A stretch of 13,862 nucleotides of DNA from Halovivax sp. (GCA_007119345.1 SKPV01000098.1:1-13862), one strand, 5' to 3'. Shown: positions 1 to 7,605, numbered from the stretch's first letter. Notes: a model not told the origin generated them from the sequence alone. Made by a program: numbers and translations.

Positions 1-99
1 GCGGTGATTTCGGAGACCGCGACGCGGACCGGCGCGGTGATTTCGGAGACCGCGACGCGGACCGGCGCGGTGATTTCGGAGACCGCGACGCGGACCGGA
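1..99. repeat. 33-base minisatellite, three tandem units at the left edge
   Basis: Three units of 33 bases (1-33, 34-66, 67-99) are identical except for the last base. Each unit contains the inverted repeat GCGGT-N10-ACCGC, which extends to 6-base arms across unit junctions, and also CCGC-GAC-GCGG. Because 33 is a multiple of three the array is open in several frames and encodes an 11-residue peptide repeat, but the peptide is Arg/Thr-rich and unlike haloarchaeal proteins, so I read it as non-coding. The array may continue left of the window. Confidence 0.9.
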
Positions 100-153
100 C
101 GGGACTCGCCCGCGCCCTGGACCGGTCTTCAAACGGGCTGTCGGGTCCAGGTC

Positions 154-219
154 GGTGGTCTCGCCACGACCCGCCCCGTCCAGACCGGTGGTCTCGCCAC
201 GTCCCGCCCCGTTCAGGCG
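154..219. repeat. Second 33-base minisatellite, two units
   Basis: Two units (154-186, 187-219) differ at a few positions, and 121-153 looks like a third, badly decayed unit (18 of 33 bases match). Each unit has the small inverted repeat GTGG-TCTCG-CCAC. The sequence is unrelated to the array at 1-99 but has the same period. It ends 34 bases before the GTG chosen as start of the sugar dehydrogenase. No convincing TATA element is visible between this repeat and that GTG. Confidence 0.75.
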
Positions 220-253
220 GGCGGATCCCAGCGCTCGCGCCGGGTGGTCGCCC

Positions 254-1651
254 GTGAGCGAATCGGAATCCGCCTCGTCCCGGGCCCCCGACGCGCTCTA
301 CGGCTCGGCGGCCGACGACGAGGCGCGACGCCGGGCGTTTCTGCGGGGCGACGTCCCGATCGCGGTGTACGGGCTGGGCAAGATGGGGCTCCCGCTGGCG
401 GCGGTCTTCGCGGAGACCGGCGGGCGGGTCGTCGGCGCCGATATCGACCCGGCGGTCGTCGAGGAGATCCGGGCGGGGCGCTCGCACGTGACGGGCGAAC
501 CCGGCCTCGACGAACTCGTCGCCGACCAGGTCGAGCGGGGCTCGTTGACGGCGACGACGGACCCGCGGGAGGCGGCGACCGAGGCGTCGGTCCACGTCGT
601 GATCGTTCCGACCCCGATCACGGACCGCACCGAGCCGGACCTGGCGACGCTGGACGCGGTGGTCGCCGACATCGGCGCCGGCCTCGCGGCGGGCGACCTC
701 GTGATCGTCGAGTCGACGGTGCCGCCGGGGACGACGGCCGGTCGAGTGCGACCGGCGCTCGAGGAGGCGTCAGGACTGGCCCTCGGCGAGTTCGGGCTGG
801 CGTTCTGTCCGGAGCGGACCGCCAGCGGGCGCGCCCTGCGGGACATCCGGGGCGCCTACCCGAAGGTGGTGGGCGGCTGCGACGACGAGAGCGCGCGGGC
901 CGCGCGGCTCGTCTACGAGGAACTCAACGACTCGGGGGTCGTCCCGGTCGCCGACGCGACGACCGCGGAGGCGGTGAAGGTCTTCGAGGGCGTCTACCGC
1001 GACGTCAACATCGCCCTCGCGAACGAGCTCGCGACGCTGGCCGACGAGCTCGACGTCGACGTCGCGGACGCGATCGAGGTCGCGAACACCCAGCCGTACT
1101 GCGACCTCCACGAGCCCGGTCCCGGCGTCGGCGGCCACTGCATTCCGTACTACCCGTACTTCCTGATCCACCCCTGCGAGACCGCCACGCCGCTGCTCGA
1201 GACGGCCCGCGAGGTCAACGACGCGATGCCCGCCTTCACCGTCGAGCGGCTCCGCGAAGGGTTGGCCCGCGACGGCAAGTCCCTCGAGGGCGCCGCGGTG
1301 GCGCTGCTCGGGCTGACCTACCGGCCCGGGGTCGAGGAACTGCGAGCGTCCCCGGCGATCGCGATCGCCGAAAGGCTCTCCGACCGCGGCGCCGAGATCT
1401 ACGGGGTCGACCCGCTCGTCGACGAGGTCCCCGGGGTCGACCTCGAACCGCTGGCGCTCGAGGCGCTCGCCGAGGAACCGCTCGACGCGGTGGTCCTCGT
1501 GACGCCGCACGAGGAGTTCGAGTCGATCCCGTGGGCCGCGCTCGAGCGCTCGAGCGACGACCTCTCGGTGGTGGTCGACGGACGACGGACGCTCGACGAG
1601 ACCCCGCTGGAGACGCGTCGGTACGCCATCGGTCGCGGGTTCGAGCCGTGA
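254..1651 (+). CDS. UDP-N-acetylmannosamine / nucleotide-sugar dehydrogenase
   Basis: A 465-residue UDP-sugar dehydrogenase of the WecC/UDP-glucose dehydrogenase superfamily. It is expected to oxidise C6 of a UDP-hexose(amine) to the uronate with two NAD+, supplying sugar nucleotides for glycans or protein N-glycosylation. Visible elements are an N-terminal Rossmann motif GLGKMG (about 40-45), STVPPGTT (154-161), the active-site helix with Lys242 and Asn252 (EAVKVFEGVYRDVN), and the catalytic Cys in GGHC (Cys296). Length is normal for the family. I chose GTG 254 because the in-frame extension to 155 is translated minisatellite, whereas residues from 254 on are acidic and haloarchaeal in style. 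No SD or TATA is obvious, so it may be read from a promoter to the left. Substrate (ManNAc rather than Glc) is inferred from overall resemblance. Confidence 0.9.
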   Translation: MSESESASSRAPDALYGSAADDEARRRAFLRGDVPIAVYGLGKMGLPLAAVFAETGGRVVGADIDPAVVEEIRAGRSHVTGEPGLDELVADQVERGSLTATTDPREAATEASVHVVIVPTPITDRTEPDLATLDAVVADIGAGLAAGDLVIVESTVPPGTTAGRVRPALEEASGLALGEFGLAFCPERTASGRALRDIRGAYPKVVGGCDDESARAARLVYEELNDSGVVPVADATTAEAVKVFEGVYRDVNIALANELATLADELDVDVADAIEVANTQPYCDLHEPGPGVGGHCIPYYPYFLIHPCETATPLLETAREVNDAMPAFTVERLREGLARDGKSLEGAAVALLGLTYRPGVEELRASPAIAIAERLSDRGAEIYGVDPLVDEVPGVDLEPLALEALAEEPLDAVVLVTPHEEFESIPWAALERSSDDLSVVVDGRRTLDETPLETRRYAIGRGFEP

Positions 1652-1670
1652 TAGGTTCGACGCGGCTTCA

Positions 1671-1697
1671 GGGCGCCGTCTCGCGATGACGGCGTCT
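1671..1697 (+). terminator. Hairpin just after the sugar dehydrogenase
   Basis: CGCCGTC-TCGCGAT-GACGGCG is a perfect 7-base-arm inverted repeat (1674-1694). In RNA the stem extends by three more pairs, two of them G-U. It starts 20 bases after the stop codon. No T-tract follows, so a role in termination or 3'-end stability is inference from position only. Confidence 0.35.
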
Positions 1698-1700
1698 CGG

Positions 1701-1780
1701 GCGGTCGCGGTCGGGGGTTCGTCTCGCCGTGGCGCCCGCGCCGGTCGCGGTAGCCGGTTCGTCTCGCCGTACCGCCCGCA
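1701..1780. repeat. 40-base direct repeat, two units
   Basis: Units 1701-1740 and 1741-1780 share the block GGTTCGTCTCGCCGT and flanking bases at a spacing of exactly 40. A weak third unit may follow from 1781. It is the third short-period repeat in the first 1.8 kb. Confidence 0.7.
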
Positions 1781-2202
1781 CCGATTTCGGTCGGGACGAC
1801 CCCGGCCCTCGCCGGCGAGCGGAACCGATCGCTCGCGGACGGTCGAGAAATGGAGGGCGGCGTTCGCGGCCGAACGATCGTCGAAGGCTCGTCGCCGTCC
1901 CGACCGCGAGGGGGCGGCGGGTCGACGCCGGCACCCGGGCGTCGAGGGCGCTCGCGGTCGGGACGGCGGGCTCGAGGGCGACGGTGGAATCGGCGGCGAC
2001 CTCGCGCGTCGCCGCGCGGGCGCCACCCAACGTGGATCGGCGCGGTGCAACGCCGGGGAGCGCGACTGGTGCTGACGCGTCCCGTTCGTCACTCTCCCGC
2101 GGTGTGCCCTAATACCGGGGGCGCGTGTTCCGGGCGAGAAAACGCGGTTACCACCCGCTAGGAGGTCCGTCGAGCGGCGAGCGCTCGACGAAACCGGGGT
2201 CG

Positions 2203-2388
2203 GCCCGAACGGTGGCGGGCGTAACTGACTGCGAGTAGTGCCCGAACGGTGGCGGGCGTGACTGACTGCGAGTAGTGCCCGAACGGTGTGCGAACGTCCC
2301 TGCTTGCGAATAGTGTCCGACGAAGCGCAGACGTACCTGCTTGCGAATAGTGTCCGACGAAGCGCAGACGTACCTGCTTGCGAGTAAT
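2203..2388. repeat. 37-base minisatellite, five units plus a partial sixth
   Basis: Unit starts are 2203, 2240, 2277, 2315, 2352 and a partial one at 2389, giving periods of 37, 37, 38, 37, 37. A core close to TGCGARTARTGYC is kept in all units. The other half comes in two types: units 1 and 2 carry a GCCCG-N8-CGGGC inverted repeat and differ at one base, units 4 and 5 carry a different arm and differ at two bases, and unit 3 mixes both types. The array ends about 75 bases beyond the stop of the solute-binding protein. There are no unique spacers, so it is not a CRISPR array. Confidence 0.92.
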
Positions 2389-2464
2389 GCCTGAACGGAG
2401 TACGTGTGGGTCGAACGCACCATCGAAGGCGCGATTCGACGTCGATCGGCGGACTCTCGGCCGT

Positions 2465-4393
2465 TCAGTCGTCGGTGACCCAGCTCACCTGGCCCGAGGG
2501 CGGGTTGAACAGCGGTCGGTTGTACTTGAAGGAGTTGAACGGGTAGGCGTTCCACCCCTTCACCACCTCGTCGTTGACGATGTCGTCTTCCATGCCGAAC
2601 TGGATCCACGAGACCGGCGGGTCCTCGAGCAGCGTCTCCCAGAGCTCCTCGTAGATGTCGCGACGGGCGTCGACGCCGTCCTCGCCGACGACCTCCGCGC
2701 CGTACCGCCCGTTGTCGATGAGTTCGGTGACGTCCTCGTTCTCGTAGTGGGTGTGGTTACAGCACGCCCCACCCCAGTGGTCGGGATGGGACACCGAGCG
2801 CGCGTAGCCGTCGGGCGTCCAGCCCGAGGAGAGCCCGACCATGATGATCTGGTTCTCGTCGTAGAGCTCGCCCGAGACGAGCATCTCGACGAACCGACCC
2901 CACTCGTAGGTCTCGATCTCGACCTCGAAGAGGCCGGTGTTCTCCATCGACTCGGCGATGAGCCCGACCATGTCGACGCGGTCGTCGTTGTCGGAGTTGG
3001 TGATGATGGTGGTCTCGAACGGCGCCTCGACGTCGCGCTCCTCGAAGACGTCCTCGACCAGGTCCGCACCGGCGTCGGGGTCGTACTCGTTGTGGTGGGC
3101 GAGCTCATCGGTGATCTCGTCCCAGTCGTGCACGCCGAGTTCCGACGAGACGGGCGAGAGCGGGAGCTCGGCCTCGGTGGCCCAGCCGTCGAAGACGGTG
3201 TCGACGATCTGGGGGCGCGGGATCATGTGGTTGACCCCGCGACACATCCGCGGGTCGTCCCAGGGCTCGACCTGGTTCGGGTACTCGAAGAAGTCGTAGC
3301 CGCCGCTCGTGAGCGCCGAGACGCGGAACTCCTCGGAGTCGTCGAAGTCCGAGAGCGTGTCGGCGGCGACGCCGTAGGTGTGGTCGACGATGCCGTCCTG
3401 GAGCGCCGCGGAGCGGCTCGGATCCTCGGGGATGATCTCGAAGTCGATCTCCTCGATGGGGGGCTGCTCGGGGAAGCCGTCGGGGAGCTCGAAGTCGTCG
3501 TCGGGGTGGCTCTCCTCGTACTCCTCGGGGTCGAACCAGTGGTCGTCGAACCGGCTGAGGATGATGTGGGATTCGTCCTCGTACTCCTCGAACTGCCAGA
3601 CGCCGGTGCCGATCGGCTCGTTACCCTCGAGCGGGTTGACGTCGCCGGGTTCTGCGTCCCAGTACTGTTCCGGGAACACCTGGTTGGCGACGGCGTAGTA
3701 GAAGTCGGCGTCGGGCAGCTTCGCGTACAGGACGAGCGTGTGGTCGTCGGACGCCTCCGCGTGGAGGAACCAGTCCTGCATCTCGACGGCCCAGCGGTTG
3801 GCGCCGTCCCACCGCTCGTACGAGCGGACGAAGTGCTCGGCGGTGAGCTCGTCGCCGTCGTGGAACTCGACGCCCTCGCGGATGTCGAACTCGACCTGCA
3901 TGCCGAAGAGCCCGTCCTCGGCGGCCTCCTGCCCGCCGTCCATGTCGAGAACCTCGCCGTCCTCGGTCGGCCCGATGAGCGGATCAGAGGTCGCCTCCTC
4001 CTCGTCGACCATGTAGTCGGCGTAATCCGCCTCGGTCAGGTCCTGGACCTCGATCTCCTCCCAGTCGGTCGCCAGCCAGGGCTGGGGCTCGCGGTCGTAC
4101 CCGGTGGTCGTGAGCCCCTCGTAGATCATCTCGCCGCTGACCATGTTGGAGGTGGTGTCGCCGATCTGGGGCGGGTCCCAGTTCGGCGGGTCCTCGGTGA
4201 GACCCGAGTGGAGCGTCCCGCCCATCTCGATCTCGTCGTAATCGATCTCGACCATGCCGACGCCGTCCTCCGGCGCGAAACCGCGACCGTCGTCATCGTC
4301 GTCGTCTCCACCGAGACACCCTGCGAAGGCCGTCAGCGCGGCCGCCGCACCAGTGGTCTGAAGCACCTTTCGCCGATTGAGTTCGAACGGCAT
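2465..4393 (-). CDS. ABC transporter substrate-binding lipoprotein, family 5
   Basis: A 642-residue extracellular solute-binding protein of the SBP_bac_5 (peptide/nickel/opine) family, which delivers ligand to an ABC permease. The N-terminus has a twin-arginine signal (Arg7-Arg8 in NRRKVLQTT), a hydrophobic stretch and a lipobox ending in Cys26 (AFAGC), followed by a six-Asp linker (30-35). It should be exported folded by Tat and lipid-anchored on the outer face of the membrane. The mature protein has the normal family length and is very acidic. No permease or ATPase gene lies on either side within several kb, so it is an orphan binding protein here and its ligand is unknown. A palindrome (4432-4454) sits upstream of its ATG. 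Downstream lies the 37-base repeat array. Confidence 0.93.
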   Translation of the reverse strand: MPFELNRRKVLQTTGAAAALTAFAGCLGGDDDDDDGRGFAPEDGVGMVEIDYDEIEMGGTLHSGLTEDPPNWDPPQIGDTTSNMVSGEMIYEGLTTTGYDREPQPWLATDWEEIEVQDLTEADYADYMVDEEEATSDPLIGPTEDGEVLDMDGGQEAAEDGLFGMQVEFDIREGVEFHDGDELTAEHFVRSYERWDGANRWAVEMQDWFLHAEASDDHTLVLYAKLPDADFYYAVANQVFPEQYWDAEPGDVNPLEGNEPIGTGVWQFEEYEDESHIILSRFDDHWFDPEEYEESHPDDDFELPDGFPEQPPIEEIDFEIIPEDPSRSAALQDGIVDHTYGVAADTLSDFDDSEEFRVSALTSGGYDFFEYPNQVEPWDDPRMCRGVNHMIPRPQIVDTVFDGWATEAELPLSPVSSELGVHDWDEITDELAHHNEYDPDAGADLVEDVFEERDVEAPFETTIITNSDNDDRVDMVGLIAESMENTGLFEVEIETYEWGRFVEMLVSGELYDENQIIMVGLSSGWTPDGYARSVSHPDHWGGACCNHTHYENEDVTELIDNGRYGAEVVGEDGVDARRDIYEELWETLLEDPPVSWIQFGMEDDIVNDEVVKGWNAYPFNSFKYNRPLFNPPSGQVSWVTDD

Positions 4394-4431
4394 GGTTGGG
4401 ACTCTTTCGCTCGATACATAGTCACCTGTCA

Positions 4432-4454
4432 GCGTTTTCTAACATGGAAAACGC
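4432..4454. promoter_or_regulatory. Perfect 8-7-8 palindrome upstream of the binding-protein gene
   Basis: GCGTTTTC-TAACATG-GAAAACGC is a perfect inverted repeat with 8-base arms, 39-61 bases before ATG 4393. AT-rich sequence near 4411-4422 (TATGTAT on the minus strand) or the dyad centre itself could be the TATA element. The dyad would then lie just upstream of, or over, the core promoter. An operator for a dimeric regulator is the natural reading. The regulator cannot be named. Confidence 0.6.
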
Positions 4455-4557
4455 ACGAACCGCTGGATACTTCCGTTGGAATCGAACCGGGGATCGATCC
4501 GAACTGCGACGACCGTCGGGGAAAATGACACCCGTCCGCGGTGGCGCTCGATCGCGA

Positions 4558-4923
4558 TCAGACGCGCGGACGCGCCGCGGGAAGCTTCCCGGCCGTCCGG
4601 TGGGTTCGAGTCAGCGTCCACGCGCGGTAGCCCACGGCGGGCGCCAGCGCGAGCAGTCCTAGCCAGACGACGGTCAGGATCCACCACTCGACACCGAGGT
4701 GCTCGCTGTTCCGCGTCGCCTCGCCGGGCACGTAGCCGTACTGGAGGTACGCTCCCACGAACAGCGGCCAGAACGCGGCGAGCATGACGGCGGCCGAACC
4801 GAGGATCACGATCGGGATCATCGCCACGCCGATCGCCAGGCCGCCGAGCAACTTGGCCCAGGCCCGCACGTACACGCCGATCGCCGCGACTCTCGAGGAG
4901 TGTTCGGTGATTTCAGTACTCAT
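4558..4923 (-). CDS. Small membrane protein of unknown function
   Basis: A 121-residue protein with about three predicted membrane segments (roughly 25-43, 45-62 and 80-98), a short hydrophilic N-terminus (MSTEITEHSS) and an Arg/Lys-containing C-terminus. I do not recognise the family. ATG 4923 is preferred over ATG 4929 because the TATA-like TTAATA at 4947-4952 is centred about 26 bases upstream of 4923, the normal spacing for a leaderless haloarchaeal transcript. It reads in the same direction as the solute-binding protein gene 164 bases further on, but that gene has its own promoter region, so co-transcription is uncertain. Confidence 0.68.
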   Translation of the reverse strand: MSTEITEHSSRVAAIGVYVRAWAKLLGGLAIGVAMIPIVILGSAAVMLAAFWPLFVGAYLQYGYVPGEATRNSEHLGVEWWILTVVWLGLLALAPAVGYRAWTLTRTHRTAGKLPAARPRV

Positions 4924-4946
4924 CACCATCTAGAAGGGTCCCGCCG

Positions 4947-4952
4947 TATTAA
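4947..4952 (-). promoter_or_regulatory. TATA element for the small membrane protein
   Basis: TTAATA on the minus strand, centred about 26 bases upstream of ATG 4923, in an otherwise GC-rich region. It implies a transcript starting at or next to the start codon. Confidence 0.6.
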
Positions 4953-4959
4953 GTGTCTC

Positions 4960-4980
4960 GTAGCATGATACCATTGCTAC
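4960..4980. promoter_or_regulatory. 6-9-6 inverted repeat upstream of the TATA element
   Basis: GTAGCA-N9-TGCTAC, perfect arms, lying 8-28 bases upstream of the TATA element of the small membrane protein. The position suits an activator or repressor site. Confidence 0.4.
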
Positions 4981-4989
4981 CAACTCACT

Positions 4990-5030
4990 CGGAAAAACGA
5001 AAATTACCGGTTCAGCGGAACTGAATCGGT
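4990..5030 (-). terminator. Hairpin with T-rich tail reading leftward
   Basis: ACCGGTTCAG-CGGAA-CTGAATCGGT (5006-5030) forms a 10-pair stem with one G-U pair and a five-base loop. On the minus strand the stem is followed by a T-rich run (TAATTTTCGTTTTTCC, 4990-5005). This fits a terminator for transcription coming from the right on the minus strand, but no minus-strand gene ends here. It could instead be an operator. Confidence 0.4.
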
Positions 5031-5072
5031 GAAATTCGGTTCGTGAATATGTGCTAGCTCGGTGATAATACC

Positions 5073-5350
5073 GGCCGTCCCGAGCGCGGGTCCGCGACCG
5101 ACCGCGAACTCGCCGGCCGAACGCTTCTCCGATTCCGCGCGCACGGGTCGACAACGTTGGCCGACATCGTCGAACGCGCGCTCGAGGCACTCCACGTCGA
5201 GGGAGGGTTCGACGAATCGGTCGCCGAGAACCACCCGACCGTCGCCGCCACGATGCGGGACGTCCTCGACCCCGGGGAAGTCCGCGCGAACTGGGGGGAC
5301 GCCGACGTGGTCGAGGTCCGCCAGGGCACGGCGACCGTCGACGGGAGGCC
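5073..5350 (+). pseudogene. Gene remnant with haloarchaeal coding signature
   Basis: From about 5073 to 5350 the frame containing LADIVERALEALHVEGGFDE (from 5157) has strong GC bias at third codon positions. The 63 residues from 5157 are about 22 percent Asp plus Glu, typical of real haloarchaeal proteins. There is no ATG or GTG start after the in-frame stop at 5055. The frame has no sensible end either: after about 5345 it turns into Arg-rich nonsense and runs through the MFS gene in the wrong frame. I infer an internal piece of a lost or frameshifted gene. The parent family is not recognised. A TTG start at 5157 is possible but would not give a sensible C-terminus. Confidence 0.4.
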
Positions 5351-5427
5351 GCGGAGCCGCCGACTACCGGCCACATCGCCCGGGACCCGGTCCTTGAAAG
5401 GCCGTCGCCGGCGACGGTTCGAGGAAG

Positions 5428-6750
5428 ATGACGAGCGCCGGCGCCGAGCCCGGAGCGAAACGAGCGCGCCGCCCGCTGGCGTTGCTCCGCGATCCCGAGT
5501 TCGCGGCGCTCGCCTCGGTCCGGTTCGTCAGCGGGATGGCGTTCGCGACGATCATCATCGCGCTGGCGCTGTACGCCGACCTCTTCGAGGCCTCCGGGCT
5601 CGTCGCCGGGCTCTTCGGCTCCGCCTACGCCGTCGTCCGGCTCGTGCTGGTGCTCCCGCTGGGTCGGAAGATCGATCTGGGCAACTCGAAGCGCTATCTG
5701 CTCTGGGGACTGGCGCTGAACGTCGCTCTGCTCGTCGGGTTCACCCTCGTCCAGGCGATCGAGCACGTCGTCTTCCTTCGGGGGTTCCAGGCCGTCGGCT
5801 CGATCATCCTCTGGATAACCGGCGTCGCCGTCGTGGGCGAGATCGCCCCCGACGACGGCCGGGCGCTGTGGATCGGGACCTACAACCAGGTGCGTTCGAT
5901 CGCGAGCCTGCTGGGCGACGTCGTCGGCGGCGCGATGCTCTTCCTCTACGGGTTCCAGACGACGTGGACGGCCCTGACCCTCCTCACCTGCTGTTCGGTC
6001 GCGGCCGTCTACGTCTTCGTCCGGGACGATCCCGGTACCCGCTCGGATCCCGACGAAGCGACGGGGCTCGAAACCTTCGGGAAGCTGCTGCGCCGGCGGG
6101 CGATCGTCGCCCTCGTCGTCTTCCGGTTCGCGTTCAGCTTCGGGAAGATGGCCGTCATCATCTTCCTCCCGATCTACGCCCGCACCGCCTTCGGGATGAA
6201 CGCCCTGCTGATCGGCGGGATCCTGGCCGGCGGCAAGCTCACGAAGGGGCTGGTACAGGGCCGCGTCGGCGAGTGGGCCGACCGCGTCGGCGGCTACCAG
6301 CGGTTCATCGTCGCGGGCACGGTGGGGTACGCGATCGGCACGGCGCTGATCCCCGCCGCCTCGCTCGTCCAGGGGACGGTCTCGCCGCTCACGATCGCGG
6401 GGTTGGGCCGCGAGATCGCGATCGGCGCCCCGTTCGTCGTCCTCTTTACCGCCTACGCGATCCTCGGCGTCGCCGACAGCTTCCGGCTGCCGACGAGCAT
6501 GGCCATGTTCGTCGAGGAGGGCGAGCACTACGACGCGGTCGCCGGCAGCCTCTCGCTGCGATCGGTCTCCTGGCAGGTCGGCGCCATCGTCGGCCCCCTG
6601 GCCGTCGGCGGGACCCTGGACTACGTCTCCGTCGCCGCCGGGTTCTGGCTGGCCGCCGGCTTCATGCTCGTCGCCGGCGCCCTCTTCGTCCACCTCTACG
6701 AGGTCGAGCCGGATCCCGAACCGGTCGGCGCGCCGACCGCCGAGGACTGA
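5428..6750 (+). CDS. Major facilitator superfamily transporter
   Basis: A 440-residue integral membrane protein with about twelve hydrophobic segments in two halves, split by a hydrophilic acidic loop around residues 195-215 (RDDPGTRSDPDEATG). The cytoplasmic loop after segment 2 (GRKIDLGNSKRYLL) is a degenerate form of MFS motif A. It is a proton- or ion-coupled carrier or drug-efflux type protein; the substrate cannot be told. Start ATG 5428 follows GAGG at 5421-5424, which is too close for a good SD site. TTGAAA at 5394-5399 is a possible weak TATA. The gene converges on the methyltransferase gene with a 57-base gap containing the small dyad CGGAC-N6-GTCCG (6777-6792). Confidence 0.92.
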   Translation: MTSAGAEPGAKRARRPLALLRDPEFAALASVRFVSGMAFATIIIALALYADLFEASGLVAGLFGSAYAVVRLVLVLPLGRKIDLGNSKRYLLWGLALNVALLVGFTLVQAIEHVVFLRGFQAVGSIILWITGVAVVGEIAPDDGRALWIGTYNQVRSIASLLGDVVGGAMLFLYGFQTTWTALTLLTCCSVAAVYVFVRDDPGTRSDPDEATGLETFGKLLRRRAIVALVVFRFAFSFGKMAVIIFLPIYARTAFGMNALLIGGILAGGKLTKGLVQGRVGEWADRVGGYQRFIVAGTVGYAIGTALIPAASLVQGTVSPLTIAGLGREIAIGAPFVVLFTAYAILGVADSFRLPTSMAMFVEEGEHYDAVAGSLSLRSVSWQVGAIVGPLAVGGTLDYVSVAAGFWLAAGFMLVAGALFVHLYEVEPDPEPVGAPTAED

Positions 6751-6807
6751 CGACGGCGACCCTCGCGAACGCCGCGCGGACGCGGGTGTCCGATGACGGT
6801 CGACCCG

Positions 6808-7605
6808 TCACGCCACGACCGCCCGCACCTGCAGGTACTCCACGCGAACGGCGTTGTCGGCGAACCACTCTTCGAGCGTCTCCAGCGCCGCGTCCCGCAG
6901 CCGCTCGCGGGCGGCGGGATCGGTCACCCGGCCCAGCACGGGCGAGAGGGGGCCGGCCTCCTCGGCGAAGTCGAGCCAGAAGTGTTCCGGCGAGACGTAC
7001 CGGAACTCGAGGATCCGGCGCTCGAACGAGAGGTCGGCGGCGGCGGGGAACTGCTCGCGGACGAACGCCGGTCGGCCCCACTCGAGGTGCGCCCAGGGGT
7101 CGCCCGGCGGCTCGTCGACGTGCCGGGTGAGCACCTCGGTGAGCTCCCCGACGACGCCGACGGGCGACCAGGCGGTGAACGCGACGCGGCCGCCGGGCAC
7201 GATCACCCGGCGGAGTTCGCGGCCCGCGACGGTCGACTCCGGCGCGAAGACGTGCCCGAAGCTCGAGAGCACGGCGTCGAACTCGTCGTCTCGGACGGGC
7301 AGCGCGACGGCGTCGCCGGCCACCCACTCCACCTCGTCGTCGCCGACGAGCGCCGCGCTGTCGGCCGCGAGGTCGAGCATCTCCCGCGAGAGGTCGACGC
7401 CGACGACCCGCGCACCCGACTGGCGAGCCGTCAGCGCGACGTTCCCGGTGCCACAGCCCACGTCCAGCACCGCGTCCCCGGGGTCGATCCCCGCGGCGTC
7501 GACGAGGCTGGCGTGGGCGGGCAGCATGTTCGGCGCCAGCGACGGGTACCGGCCGGTCGACCAGAGCGGCGAGCGCCCGCGATCGGCGGTGCTCGAGTTC
7601 GTCAT
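6808..7605 (-). CDS. Class I SAM-dependent methyltransferase (UbiE/Methyltransf_11 type)
   Basis: A 265-residue soluble methyltransferase. Motif I is VLDVGCGTGN (46-55), the acidic residue that binds the SAM ribose is Asp71 in VVGVDLS, and the motif II/III region is EFDAVLSSFGHVF (108-120) followed by LRRVIVPGGRVAFTAW. This is the standard small-molecule or quinone-type methyltransferase fold. The C-terminal third (about 150-265) is the variable substrate part, so the acceptor is unknown. It is transcribed alone from a TATA element at 7629-7636. It is divergent from the CDGSH gene with a 125-base gap, and convergent with the MFS gene. Confidence 0.92.
   Translation of the reverse strand: MTNSSTADRGRSPLWSTGRYPSLAPNMLPAHASLVDAAGIDPGDAVLDVGCGTGNVALTARQSGARVVGVDLSREMLDLAADSAALVGDDEVEWVAGDAVALPVRDDEFDAVLSSFGHVFAPESTVAGRELRRVIVPGGRVAFTAWSPVGVVGELTEVLTRHVDEPPGDPWAHLEWGRPAFVREQFPAAADLSFERRILEFRYVSPEHFWLDFAEEAGPLSPVLGRVTDPAARERLRDAALETLEEWFADNAVRVEYLQVRAVVA

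Larger units (their letters stand above)
1652..2464. other. Gene-free spacer of 813 bases
   Basis: This spacer lies between the 3' ends of the sugar dehydrogenase (+) and the solute-binding protein (-). Open frames of 100-130 codons exist here on both strands, but their translations are Arg/Ser/Ala-rich, not acidic, and lack recognisable domains. I treat them as by-products of high GC. The spacer holds a hairpin (1671-1697), a 40-base repeat (1701-1780) and a 37-base repeat array (2203-2388). I see no RNA gene or promoter I can support. Confidence 0.6.

Noticed and set aside
4..1689. Long open frame covering the left repeats and the sugar dehydrogenase in another frame
   Set aside because: Its translation is Arg/Gly-rich and not acidic; the dehydrogenase in the other frame has clear family motifs. 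It is a high-GC shadow.
1686..2112. Open frames of about 130 codons in the spacer after the sugar dehydrogenase
   Set aside because: Low-complexity Arg/Ser/Ala/Gly translations in several overlapping frames, partly made of the 40-base repeat, without acidic bias.
2203..2388. Possible CRISPR array
   Set aside because: Units follow each other directly with period 37-38 and no unique spacers; all sequence belongs to the repeat unit and no cas gene is near.
2378..4528. 716-codon open frame opposite the solute-binding protein
   Set aside because: It is the antisense of a gene with a complete Tat lipobox and family match, and its Val/Leu/Asp/Arg-rich translation has no recognisable domain.
6777..6792. 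Small hairpin between the MFS and methyltransferase genes as a terminator
   Set aside because: Only five base pairs and no T-rich tail on either strand; such dyads are expected by chance at this GC content.
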